A DNA stretch of 59,614 nucleotides, from assembly GCA_019056785.1 (NCBI GenBank), contig DXJV01000029.1, forward strand, positions 1-59,614. The letters are read 5' to 3'. The DNA is from Candidatus Heimdallarchaeota archaeon (lineage in GTDB: Archaea > Asgardarchaeota > Heimdallarchaeia > JABLTI01). The translations under genes were made by a program, and so were the position numbers. Below are positions 43,790 through 52,008 of this stretch, piece after piece; within the stretch, counting starts at the first letter, position 1, and each line of letters begins with the position of its first letter. The notes under the pieces were generated by a model that saw nothing but the letters and a program-made list of their open reading frames with translations, did no database searches and was not told where the DNA came from.

Positions 43790-44734
43790 ATGGCTTTGGT
43801 ACTTTCAAGTTATTCGTATTATTATTTAATTGCAGGAATCATTAACTTCACTGTTCTTTCTTTTCTTCTTGTTTTGTTGATAATTCACTTTTTCCGCAAA
43901 AGAACTGTAGGAACATTTCTACTAATAATGACTTACGCAAGTGTATGGATAAATGAGATTTTAATGACATTGGCATTTTACCTCGAGGCACTTTACCCAG
44001 GAAATGAAAATTACCTAAAAGCAGCCCAAACAATGCAAATGACAGGCGTCTTCTTTTTGGTTTATACCATAAACTGGATGTATTTCTTTGCGAACAGGCA
44101 TTTAATTCGTGACAACGACTTGTTTAAATTGTTATATACCTCAATTTTTAGCGCTTTTGTTGGCGTTGCTGGAGGATTAGCTTATTATGACATCTACACA
44201 GGAGATAGAAACAATCCATTCTGGTATTCAATAATTGAACTAGCAGGTGCAGACTTTAATCTTAATTATCCTCCAACACAAGGGCTACGGTTGATTCTTA
44301 TAGGGGGAATGTTTGCCATTGGTTCAATCACCTATCTACGATTAATTGTACGAACCACAAGACTCACCCGCAAAGCTAAAGATCTCGTTACTAAAAAGGG
44401 CCTACGAATTGTCAGTTTATCTATTCTCTTTTTATGGTTAACAGGCTTAGTTCTAGCATTATATATTTTTGGAGCAAATCGAATTCCCTGGCTTTCTGTA
44501 TTGGTTTATCTCTTTCGTGGAATGATCGTCATTACAGCAGTAATTCTTGGGTATCTAGGCTGGATTATGCCCGAATGGCTAAGAAGACGACTTCGAGGGA
44601 AAGCGTGGATTGCAAAAGTTTACACAGGTAAATTGCCTGAACCACCAAAGAGCAAAGAAAATATTGAAAAGGCACCTAAACCAATAACTTCACCCACAAG
44701 CGCAAATCAAATTGTAGAAATTTCCGAACAGTGA
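43790..44734 (+). CDS. Seven-TM membrane protein in the longin-Arf operon
   Basis: This 314-residue protein has about seven hydrophobic helices (near residues 12-35, 42-65, 83-105, 118-138, 165-190, 205-230 and 240-262), a basic loop RTTRLTRKAKDLVTKKGLR before helix six, and a basic and proline-rich cytoplasmic tail of about 50 residues. The layout resembles the 7TM sensor regions of archaeal histidine kinases, as in the 12046-13182 protein. It begins eight bases after the Arf-like gene. It may be a receptor or a membrane anchor for the GTPase; ligand unknown. Confidence 0.8.
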   Translation: MALVLSSYSYYYLIAGIINFTVLSFLLVLLIIHFFRKRTVGTFLLIMTYASVWINEILMTLAFYLEALYPGNENYLKAAQTMQMTGVFFLVYTINWMYFFANRHLIRDNDLFKLLYTSIFSAFVGVAGGLAYYDIYTGDRNNPFWYSIIELAGADFNLNYPPTQGLRLILIGGMFAIGSITYLRLIVRTTRLTRKAKDLVTKKGLRIVSLSILFLWLTGLVLALYIFGANRIPWLSVLVYLFRGMIVITAVILGYLGWIMPEWLRRRLRGKAWIAKVYTGKLPEPPKSKENIEKAPKPITSPTSANQIVEISEQ

Positions 44735-44761
44735 AATTTCGACAATTATTTTTTTTTATTT

Positions 44762-46246
44762 TTAGAAAAGCAATTGGCGGTAGGTCAATTCTGCAATAAG
44801 AGCTGCCGCAGATATGGTATCTCCTAAACCAACAGTTTGAATTGGGTCTTGAACGATAATAGTAGGAACTGCTAGAATCGTATACTCATTCAAATCAAAG
44901 TCCTTATAAGAAACATAAGTTTCTATTTTTTTCAACAGATTGTTAACCTTCTTGAATGCTTTTGGAAGAGTGGCATCAATATCTATCGTATCAATTATTT
45001 CTTTAAATTTGAATACTCCTTTTGCTTTTCCAGTAATAGCTTTATGGGCAGCTATTAATGAAGCAAAACACAGCGTTTTAAATAAAAGAACTTCTGGAAT
45101 AGGATAGTCTTTTGAAACAAATAGAAGATAACAACCAAAAAGATGTAAATGTAGCCGCTCAAGTTTGAGCTTCTCGCAAACCTTAAGAGCCCCTTTAATT
45201 ATCAATTCATAATTAGTAAACATATCAGCTTTGATTTCATTTGCCAATCTTTTCTGCTTTATTGCCTCAAGGAGTTCAACAAGCTCTCGTTCATTACATC
45301 CTAAACTATTCCAGTAAGTATCTTTTGAAGAATAATAATAAAGCCGGTCTAATAAGAGTCTATTTTTCGTACTGGCAAGCTCAAGATGAACCAGTAAATT
45401 AGGATTAGCTTTTTTCGCTCGTGTAATTAACTCAAGTGTTTTTATTATCTTCTGATTGACTCCTTCTTTTCCAAGCTTCTTTACATTAAGCATATGAAAG
45501 CCTGAAAGAATTAAAAGGTCAGATTTTTCAGCTAAAACCTCTATATCCCTTTGAAATGCCTCAAGTATTTCTAATTCTGCATTTGGTGGATCGAAGGTTG
45601 CAATAAAGCGATTATCGCGTGGGCATTTCCAATATAGTTTTTCACCCAATTTTAACGTATCACCCTTGTGTACTTCAGAAATGATGTGGAAATACAAGCT
45701 TTCATCAAAATCCTTCACCTTTCGAGGGTGTAAAAAGACAAGCTCCCCTTCTTTATTATAAAGGGGAATTTGGATGTTTTTTTTCTTGCTAAAAAGCTCT
45801 CGCATTAGCTTTGGCAAGGTGGTGGTATGAACAAAAATCTGTCGAACACCCAATTCAGCATAGAGATTAGCAATAATTCCTGCCTGCCCACCTAATTGTA
45901 TTTTTTTTGGTGGCGGGAGGTTTTGGAGGAGGTACTGATAGGTTTCTTCTGACTCGATTAACCATTCACTTGCTTTTCCTTTCTCGAAACAGCCACACAG
46001 CCCTGTGATAAAGTCAACAGGAGAATGAATTTTTCCCTTCCATTTTAGGATATTTGTATATAATCTAACCGGGTCGACACCAATTTTCTTGATTAAATTA
46101 AGAATCTGTTCGGAATGAAAATCGATGATCGCATCAATATTAGTATTGAATCCAACAATGGCTCCCCGCACTTTTTTAATGTTTTTTAGGATGTTTGAGA
46201 AGGAGTCATGATAGATTTCTGCCCAAGACACTCGAATATTCCTCAC
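44762..46246 (-). CDS. ADP-dependent glucokinase/phosphofructokinase family protein
   Basis: This 494-residue ribokinase-fold protein belongs to the ADP-dependent kinases of the modified archaeal Embden-Meyerhof pathway. VGFNTNIDAIIDF, QLGGQAGIIANLYAELG, SGFHML and SLGCNERELVELLEA are visible, and the catalytic Asp lies in VGLGDTISAAAL near the C-terminus. Whether glucose or fructose-6-phosphate is the substrate is not decided by the visible residues. It is the only sugar kinase in the window and lies alone. Converges with the 7TM gene. Confidence 0.88.
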   Translation of the reverse strand: MRNIRVSWAEIYHDSFSNILKNIKKVRGAIVGFNTNIDAIIDFHSEQILNLIKKIGVDPVRLYTNILKWKGKIHSPVDFITGLCGCFEKGKASEWLIESEETYQYLLQNLPPPKKIQLGGQAGIIANLYAELGVRQIFVHTTTLPKLMRELFSKKKNIQIPLYNKEGELVFLHPRKVKDFDESLYFHIISEVHKGDTLKLGEKLYWKCPRDNRFIATFDPPNAELEILEAFQRDIEVLAEKSDLLILSGFHMLNVKKLGKEGVNQKIIKTLELITRAKKANPNLLVHLELASTKNRLLLDRLYYYSSKDTYWNSLGCNERELVELLEAIKQKRLANEIKADMFTNYELIIKGALKVCEKLKLERLHLHLFGCYLLFVSKDYPIPEVLLFKTLCFASLIAAHKAITGKAKGVFKFKEIIDTIDIDATLPKAFKKVNNLLKKIETYVSYKDFDLNEYTILAVPTIIVQDPIQTVGLGDTISAAALIAELTYRQLLF

Positions 46247-46346
46247 ATAGAGATTCTAGGATTTGTTATTAGGTTATAATAACATAAGACTTTTTCTTTT
46301 GGAAACTAAAAAAGAAGGAAAGAAAAGGTAGGTTGGCCTACCTCAA

Positions 46347-47531
46347 TTAGTCATCAAGGTCATCTACATCACCATCATCATCTTCATCTCTATCGACATC
46401 ACGTGATCTGCTCCAGCGTGATGGATAGGTTTCACCGGCAAATGAATATGCCAAGAGGAAGAGAACAAAATAGACGATACAGGTAAGAGCAAGTGCAGCA
46501 GTCAAGGCGGCATTGCGCACCTGAATTGTTCCTGCAGTGCGAACGAGGTCAACTGCGATGAACATCGGCAACATAACATATGCACCAATTGGAACATTAT
46601 CTCTCTTTGTTCGTTTGACCTTCTTGAAGAATCGTAATAAGAATTCTAACAAGCCAAAGAAGATAGTCACACCACTAATGACATAGAAAATGATGTCACG
46701 AGCAGGTAAGGTCATCGGGACAAGAATATAGGTAACGAAAACTGCAGTTGCAATGAGAAATTCTACGATATAAAGTATGCCTTTTGGTTTGGAGGTCGTC
46801 CGGTCCACTTGAGATGCACCTTCATAAATGAAATTCACAAAACCAGCAAGTACTGCTCCGATGCCAACGGAATACCCAAAGCCATAGATATAGTGAACGA
46901 AACCATATTCAGTCAAAATAGAACCTGTAGCTCCGGAACCAGACCAAAAGTTCCAAATATTGTTCCAGACAGTGCCATAATTTGCGCAGAATCCAATTGC
47001 CAAAACAATGGGAATAGCCGCCAGTAAAAGGCTGGGAATAAATGTCAACCATCGTGGGAGCTTTTTGCCAGTTTTTCGCTTTATTATCCAGGGGATCAAA
47101 CCAAACGATGCAACTACACCAATTATTGGCGTCCCAAAGGGGAGAATAAAGAAGACGAAAATGAAGAGCGCATTCACGCTGTAGAAAATATTCAATCCAA
47201 GGCTTACTTTTCGCATTGCTCGACCCATGTTTTCAAAAGTCTCTGCAACACGATTAGCATCCACAACGAGGAAGACCACCCAAGGCATGCTGAAAAATAC
47301 CGGGATAAAACCATAGACAAAAACCTTGGCCCAGACTTCGGGGAGAAAAGGAATAGTTTGCGCCGGATTCAGATACCGAAAATCTTCCCATGTAATTATT
47401 GGTGGGTCAAACCAACCTAAAGCAGGACTCGATCCTGCGACCATTAGAGCAAAGAACAATGGTATCACAATTATTAACACAAGTGTTATTAACCGACCCC
47501 AAATCAGTCCTTTTAATTTCTTAAGCGCCAT
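46347..47531 (-). CDS. Hypothetical multi-TM protein with an acidic C-terminal tail
   Basis: The 394-residue protein has about nine hydrophobic helices and ends with a tail of Asp and Arg residues (DVDRDEDDDGDVDDLDD). No transporter motif is recognised. The acidic tail could bind calcium or a basic partner. GAGG precedes the ATG by eight bases, and its TATA-like region overlaps a perfect palindrome. Confidence 0.7.
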   Translation of the reverse strand: MALKKLKGLIWGRLITLVLIIVIPLFFALMVAGSSPALGWFDPPIITWEDFRYLNPAQTIPFLPEVWAKVFVYGFIPVFFSMPWVVFLVVDANRVAETFENMGRAMRKVSLGLNIFYSVNALFIFVFFILPFGTPIIGVVASFGLIPWIIKRKTGKKLPRWLTFIPSLLLAAIPIVLAIGFCANYGTVWNNIWNFWSGSGATGSILTEYGFVHYIYGFGYSVGIGAVLAGFVNFIYEGASQVDRTTSKPKGILYIVEFLIATAVFVTYILVPMTLPARDIIFYVISGVTIFFGLLEFLLRFFKKVKRTKRDNVPIGAYVMLPMFIAVDLVRTAGTIQVRNAALTAALALTCIVYFVLFLLAYSFAGETYPSRWSRSRDVDRDEDDDGDVDDLDD

Positions 47532-47570
47532 GTGAAATTCCTCACACTATTCTATTGGGACAATCTCTCA

Positions 47571-47588
47571 TAAAAGGTTGTCCTTTTA
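47571..47588. promoter_or_regulatory. Palindrome overlapping the promoter of the 46347-47531 gene
   Basis: TAAAAGG (47571-47577) and CCTTTTA (47582-47588) are perfect inverted copies around TTGT. On the minus strand a TATA-like CTTTTATGA lies on one arm. It could be an operator. Confidence 0.3.
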
Positions 47589-47693
47589 GGAACCCCTCTT
47601 CCTTTCTCCCTTTTGAAATTTTTCAATGGAACTTCCAGTAGAAAGTGGGGTCAGTAAAATTTATAAATAGGATTATACTTAATGTTAGTTCCA

Positions 47694-47760
47694 TTAGAAA
47701 CTGAGGTGAGTTGACTCCCCTGTTTCTAAAGGTGAAATGAATAAAGTTAGGACAAGGTGA
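47694..47760 (+). promoter_or_regulatory. Leader hairpin and seven-codon mini-ORF before the 47764 gene
   Basis: A TATA-like TTTATAAAT lies at 47660-47668. TTAGAAAC (47694-47701) pairs perfectly with GTTTCTAA (47722-47729). Just after it, GGTGA precedes an ATG at 47737 that opens ATG AAT AAA GTT AGG ACA AGG TGA, ending at 47760. The TGA is part of the GGTGA used by the real gene at 47764, so the tiny ORF may couple translation or act as a leader peptide. Confidence 0.35.
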
Positions 47761-47763
47761 AAA

Positions 47764-48483
47764 ATGGCTCTTCAAACAAATGGTTTGATAATCCCACGAG
47801 GAATGGTTTTGCCTTTGAAACTCTTTCAGATAAATGGAGGGTCTTTAGGGAGTGCTTCAACAATTGTCAATAATTTGAAGGAACACCCTGTTGAGTTTAA
47901 AGAACGGAAATACTACGAGGGATTTTCTGATGTTGATTCCAATGGCAATATGATTAGTGTCTACTACACAATAGGACAACCCATCACAGTTCATCGAATG
48001 AAAGACGGTGAAATGACACCGCAAGTAGTGTATTCTCAAGGCAAGTGCGAATATATTATCCACGTCCGAGAGAAATTCCTTGAATGTAGAGGAACATCTT
48101 GGGTTGTGAAGAAAGGATTAACCCCCCTTATGGAGATTCTTGGAGTGGAATTCGATGGCGTGCATTTAAATGAAAACTCCATGGTCACTTTATGTAGGAA
48201 TGCTGCGTTGGTAAAAACAGTACAAATCTCAGACCTCGATAACCCAGCTTTAAATCAAATTCAACTAAGTGGAGAAATCCTCGATTCAGCTGAATGGACC
48301 ATTTATCGCAGGCAAGGAACGATCCGATATTTCCGGGGGTTCATTGACTTGCCAACAGGGGGTCAGCTCAGCGCTCAAGTAACAAATAAAGGGTCGATGC
48401 TAATTTATAAACGAGGTGTTGGCATCCCGGCCGAGGATGTTATTGCCGCTGTAAATATGATCATGAAGTTAGCAAAAACATAA
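47764..48483 (+). CDS. Hypothetical beta-rich protein
   Basis: The 239-residue protein appears beta-rich, without a signal peptide or membrane helix. I do not recognise a family. GGTGA precedes the ATG at a good distance. Its leader has a hairpin and a mini-ORF, and structured sequence follows it. Confidence 0.7.
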   Translation: MALQTNGLIIPRGMVLPLKLFQINGGSLGSASTIVNNLKEHPVEFKERKYYEGFSDVDSNGNMISVYYTIGQPITVHRMKDGEMTPQVVYSQGKCEYIIHVREKFLECRGTSWVVKKGLTPLMEILGVEFDGVHLNENSMVTLCRNAALVKTVQISDLDNPALNQIQLSGEILDSAEWTIYRRQGTIRYFRGFIDLPTGGQLSAQVTNKGSMLIYKRGVGIPAEDVIAAVNMIMKLAKT

Positions 48484-48503
48484 ACATTCATGCTTCTTAC
48501 AAG

Positions 48504-48636
48504 AGAGACCTTGTTCGAAATTGGTCTTAATAGAGACCTGTTCACCTGCTTGACTGGAATGGGGCAACCCCACAATACGCGCTCCCCATCGTTTGAAAAA
48601 GCGATGGATCTTTTTTTGGGCCCCCATTTCCAGTCA
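48504..48636 (+). ncRNA. Candidate structured RNA or attenuator between the 47764 gene and hjc
   Basis: AGAGACC occurs twice (48504-48510 and 48532-48538) around GGTCT (48523-48527), which can pair with either. Then TGACTGGAATGGGG (48551-48564) pairs with CCCCATTTCCAGTCA (48622-48636) with one bulged base. Inside that is a hairpin, CCATCG plus TTT (48586-48594) with AAG plus CGATGG (48599-48607), closed by a GAAA loop and followed by a seven-T run. The GGGG also pairs with nearby CCCC (48568-48571). The structure could be a terminator or switch for the 47764 transcript or a stable RNA. No known RNA family is recognised. Confidence 0.45.
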
Positions 48637-48841
48637 TACGATTATTATTTTTTCAAGCTATTTGATGTTAATGACTAAAATATTAGTGACTAAAAAGCTG
48701 CTTTCTTAATTTAACTTTTTCTTCTTATTGATGGTGTTAATTTCACCGTTGTTTTATTGTCCTTGTTTTATTATACAAATCAGTTTCCTCCCTACCTTTT
48801 TATGTTTGGAAGTAATTTGTAAAATATTGGAAGTGGTTCTT

Positions 48842-49273
48842 ATGACTCTGAGTGGTGTTCAAGCCGAACGCGATCTTGTTCATTTGTTTTGGGATGCAGG
48901 ATTTGCTGTCCTGCGTGCGCCTGCTTCAGGAGGGGGGACACTGTTACCGCGACCAGATCTTATTGCCGGATCGCAAAAGCGGCAGAAATTCTTTGTCTTG
49001 GAAATTAAGACAGCTCGAAAAGACAGTATTTACATCAGTGAAGAACAGATCAATGGCCTATTAGAATTTGCCTCTCGACTTGGCTTTGAAGCCTTTCTTG
49101 GCGTGAAATTTAAGAAACGCCGAAGTGGGTTCTTATTTTTAGCCGTCCCCGACGAATTGGAGCGAGTGAAAAACAGCACAAATTTCAAGGTAACTTTTGC
49201 TCATGCCTCACAGAAGGGTCGTACCGTTGGAGAGCTCATTGGTGAGTACAAACAGAAACGATTGCTCGAATAA
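48842..49273 (+). CDS. hjc: Holliday junction resolvase Hjc
   Basis: The roughly 143-residue protein is an archaeal Hjc nuclease, which cuts four-way DNA junctions. GVQAERDLVHLFWDAGFAVLRAPASGG supplies the first Glu, RPDLIAG the catalytic Asp, and VLEIKTARK the ExK, with a following beta strand and helix. The ATG at 48842 is chosen; longer starts would add a hydrophobic leader not seen in the family. It is the only recombination gene here. Confidence 0.92.
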   Translation: MTLSGVQAERDLVHLFWDAGFAVLRAPASGGGTLLPRPDLIAGSQKRQKFFVLEIKTARKDSIYISEEQINGLLEFASRLGFEAFLGVKFKKRRSGFLFLAVPDELERVKNSTNFKVTFAHASQKGRTVGELIGEYKQKRLLE

Positions 49274-49298
49274 TTACTCTTATTATTTCTCCAGCATC

Positions 49299-50522
49299 TT
49301 AGAAATAATAGTATTCTTCTCTTCTGGCACGTTCTAAGGCTTTTCGTTCTTCTTCTTCTGCTTGTCGGATCGCTTCATCAATCGCGTCTATTGCTGATTG
49401 GATCATTTCCTTGACTTCAGGATTTGTCTCTTTTTCTAAGAGGGTTTGGAGATGTTCTTTCGAATTTATGCTTTTCAATTGGCCCAATCCCCAGGCAGCA
49501 TATTTCCTTACTTCAGCATTTTTATCAGACTCGAGTTGATGTAATAAAGGCTCCACCGCTTTATTGTCCTTAATTTCTCCGAGAGCAATAACAGCCGCAC
49601 GTCGCACCTGAGCATCTTTGGATTTTAACGTTTCAATAATAGCGTTCACTGCTTTTCGTTCGCGGTGTTTGCCTAAAGAGGCAATGATTTCTTGTTTTAC
49701 AGCTTCATATGTCTCTTTGTCCAGCTGCGAGAGTAAAGCCGAAGAGATTTTCCGGTCGCGAATGCGCCTTAGAGCCCATGCAGCACTTTTCCGAACAATT
49801 GGGCTTGAATCCTTCTTCAAAACATCGATTAATGTTGGGACAGAAATGCTATTAGCGATTCTCCCAAGAGAGATAACAATCGCTTCTCTTACAGCATCAT
49901 TTTCTTCCTTCTTGAATTGGGTTATTAAAGGTTGTATTGCCACACGACCACCAATACGACCAAGTCCAGCTGCGGCTTCTTTTCGAATCAAAGAATTATC
50001 TGATGATTGTAATATCTCGATTAATAATGTGGCGGCTTTTCGTTCACCAAGTAAGTACAAAGACTTTATTGCTGCGACAACCACTTTCACATTTTTCTCG
50101 TTTTTAATTATTTCTTGAAGAATTTCAGCGGCGGCTTTATTATTCAGCTTTCCAATGGCTTCTGTTGCTGCAGCTCGAACACTTACAGCTTTTACGGTTT
50201 TAATCGCATCCATTAAAGTATCGTAGGCACTATCATCACCTAATTCACCCAACGCCGCTAACATTGCCGCTTTGACCTTTTTGTCCAGGTCGTGTTTATA
50301 GGTCTCAATTAACAAGTCGGTTGCTGAACGATCCCCAATCTTACCAATTGCTTCTGCACAGGCTAAGCGTGTCTTTACGTCAGGATTTTCTTTAAGGGCA
50401 CGCATTAATTCAGGGGTTGCTTTCCTATCACCCAACTCACCCAGAATTTTTGCCGCTTTAACGCGCTTTTCGGGGTTTTCTGAGGAAAGGTTTTCTAAAA
50501 GTTCAGCGATGTTTTCAGACAT
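49299..50522 (-). CDS. HEAT/PBS-lyase repeat protein
   Basis: The 407-residue protein consists of about 12 helical pairs of the PBS-lyase HEAT type, with units such as DVKTRLACAEAIGKIGDRSATDLLIE and SVRAAATEAIGKLNNKAAAEILQE recurring about every 31 residues. It should form a solenoid scaffold. The N-terminus begins with MSENIAELLENLSSENPEKRV, and the C-terminus is a charged helix ending EYYYF. Confidence 0.85.
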   Translation of the reverse strand: MSENIAELLENLSSENPEKRVKAAKILGELGDRKATPELMRALKENPDVKTRLACAEAIGKIGDRSATDLLIETYKHDLDKKVKAAMLAALGELGDDSAYDTLMDAIKTVKAVSVRAAATEAIGKLNNKAAAEILQEIIKNEKNVKVVVAAIKSLYLLGERKAATLLIEILQSSDNSLIRKEAAAGLGRIGGRVAIQPLITQFKKEENDAVREAIVISLGRIANSISVPTLIDVLKKDSSPIVRKSAAWALRRIRDRKISSALLSQLDKETYEAVKQEIIASLGKHRERKAVNAIIETLKSKDAQVRRAAVIALGEIKDNKAVEPLLHQLESDKNAEVRKYAAWGLGQLKSINSKEHLQTLLEKETNPEVKEMIQSAIDAIDEAIRQAEEEERKALERARREEYYYF

Positions 50523-50739
50523 TTGATTTGCTCCTTTGGCTTTTAATTAAGATTCTTGAATATTCAGAGAATCAATGATATGCTATTTGATGGTTTTTTA
50601 ATCCTAAATAAGCATTCCGTTTCCTCGTAACGGTTTAAACGCAAATTTACATGCTTTTTTTATAGTTTTGAAAGCTTAAAACTAGTATAAAAGAACTTCG
50701 CTTCAAGATTGAAAAAGGAAGAGAAAAAAGAAGAAATTA

Positions 50740-51432
50740 TCAACCAGTTACAATATGGCCACAAAAATCGCATTTAATTTCTTCTCCAGGGAGTGGCGGT
50801 TCTGAAAGTGTTGCGCCGCAATTTGGACAATTCTTAGGTGCTTTCTGCAACAAATGGACAGCCTCAGCCGAGAGTATTTTTCCAGCTTTCCAATCGTAAG
50901 TGCCTGAGAAGAGACCTCTTTTTGCCATCCCGACGACGATTTTTTTTATTTCGTCTGCTTTCATTCCCGTTTCGGTTGTTAATTGCTCTATGGTGGTTCT
51001 TCGTTTAGAATCGATTAATCCAATGACCCGTTCTGCAATTGCTCTTCCTTCTTGCGTGACGAATTCCCCTGTCGATTTGTCAAAATAAACAATCAGTAAT
51101 CCTTTTCCGATAATTCTACTAACAGAACTTTCTACTTTGGCTTCTGAAGCGTGGGCTTTTTTTGCCAGGGTGGCAGGTGTTATTCTATCATATTTATCAA
51201 GAATATTTGCAACGCGCAAATCAAAAGCATTTTTCCGGATGTCAATCATTGCAAGAATAAGAAGAATAGTGCCGGGTACAAAGGCAACCGAACCCATAAC
51301 AACACCGCTGATAAGACCCCCTAAGCTATTTTTATGTGTCACAAAATAACCATATAAAACCACACCAGCAATGAAGAAGCCGATTACAGAGAGTATAATA
51401 CCAAATACCCATTTTAAAGCTGTTTTAGCCAT
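50740..51432 (-). CDS. Membrane protein with tandem winged-helix-like region and C-terminal zinc ribbon
   Basis: This 230-residue protein has two N-terminal membrane helices (about residues 9-32 and 42-64), two winged-helix-like segments (DKYDRITPATLAKKAHASEAKVE and RRTTIEQLTTETGMKADEIKK, with following beta wings) and a C-terminal zinc ribbon with CPNC and CDFC. A membrane-bound regulator or scaffold is likely. It is not linked with its neighbours. Confidence 0.75.
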   Translation of the reverse strand: MAKTALKWVFGIILSVIGFFIAGVVLYGYFVTHKNSLGGLISGVVMGSVAFVPGTILLILAMIDIRKNAFDLRVANILDKYDRITPATLAKKAHASEAKVESSVSRIIGKGLLIVYFDKSTGEFVTQEGRAIAERVIGLIDSKRRTTIEQLTTETGMKADEIKKIVVGMAKRGLFSGTYDWKAGKILSAEAVHLLQKAPKNCPNCGATLSEPPLPGEEIKCDFCGHIVTG

Positions 51433-51605
51433 AACGTTTTTCCTCTACAAACGATTCTTATCAAATTGTCCATTTTAGTGAAACTATATTATTATCAAAT
51501 GATTCGCTTTATATTTCTTTAGGAATACAATTAATACAAAAACAGAAGAAGAAAAATTAATGAAATATGGAGAAAGAAATAACCGAAATAAAAGGTGGTC
51601 AAGCG

Positions 51606-51974
51606 ATGGATTCTCTCGAGACGTTTAAAAAGTATAGACAAAAAATGAATGAAAAAATTCTTGCCAGTGGAAACAAACAGATCAAGCGTTTTTTTACCCT
51701 CGATTCTCGGGCATATGAAAAAGGAGCCCTTTCAACAAAAGTAAAGGAATTACTAGGATTAGTAGCTTCACTGGTGTTACGATGCAACGATTGTATCACT
51801 TATCACATAATCACTTGCGTAAAAGAAGGAGTTACACCAGAAGAATTTTTTGAAGCCGTGAATATTGGGCTTATTGTTGGCGGGTCAATTGTTATCCCTC
51901 ATTTGCGAAAAGCGGTTGAAGTATACGAAACATGTTTGAAAATGAAAAAAGAAGGAAAAGAACTCACACTCTAA
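51606..51974 (+). CDS. Carboxymuconolactone decarboxylase / AhpD-like family protein
   Basis: The 122-residue helical protein has the CMD family signature, with RCNDCITYH giving the paired Cys and the His at about residues 60, 63 and 67. Such proteins are often disulfide reductases or peroxidases. The ATG at 51606 is chosen because GGTGGT precedes it; an ATG 13 codons earlier is possible. Confidence 0.85.
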   Translation: MDSLETFKKYRQKMNEKILASGNKQIKRFFTLDSRAYEKGALSTKVKELLGLVASLVLRCNDCITYHIITCVKEGVTPEEFFEAVNIGLIVGGSIVIPHLRKAVEVYETCLKMKKEGKELTL

Positions 51975-52008
51975 AAAAAGAGGAAGAAGAAAAGGATTGG
52001 TTATTTTC

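Noticed and set aside
48511..48520. TTGTTCGAAA resembling the T-loop of a tRNA
   Set aside because: The flanking bases cannot form the 5-bp T stem and no acceptor, D or anticodon arms are found.
48490..48678. A 62-codon plus-strand frame opening with ATG just after the 47764 gene
   Set aside because: It runs through the strongly paired region and has no Shine-Dalgarno or recognisable protein pattern; RNA structure explains the sequence better.
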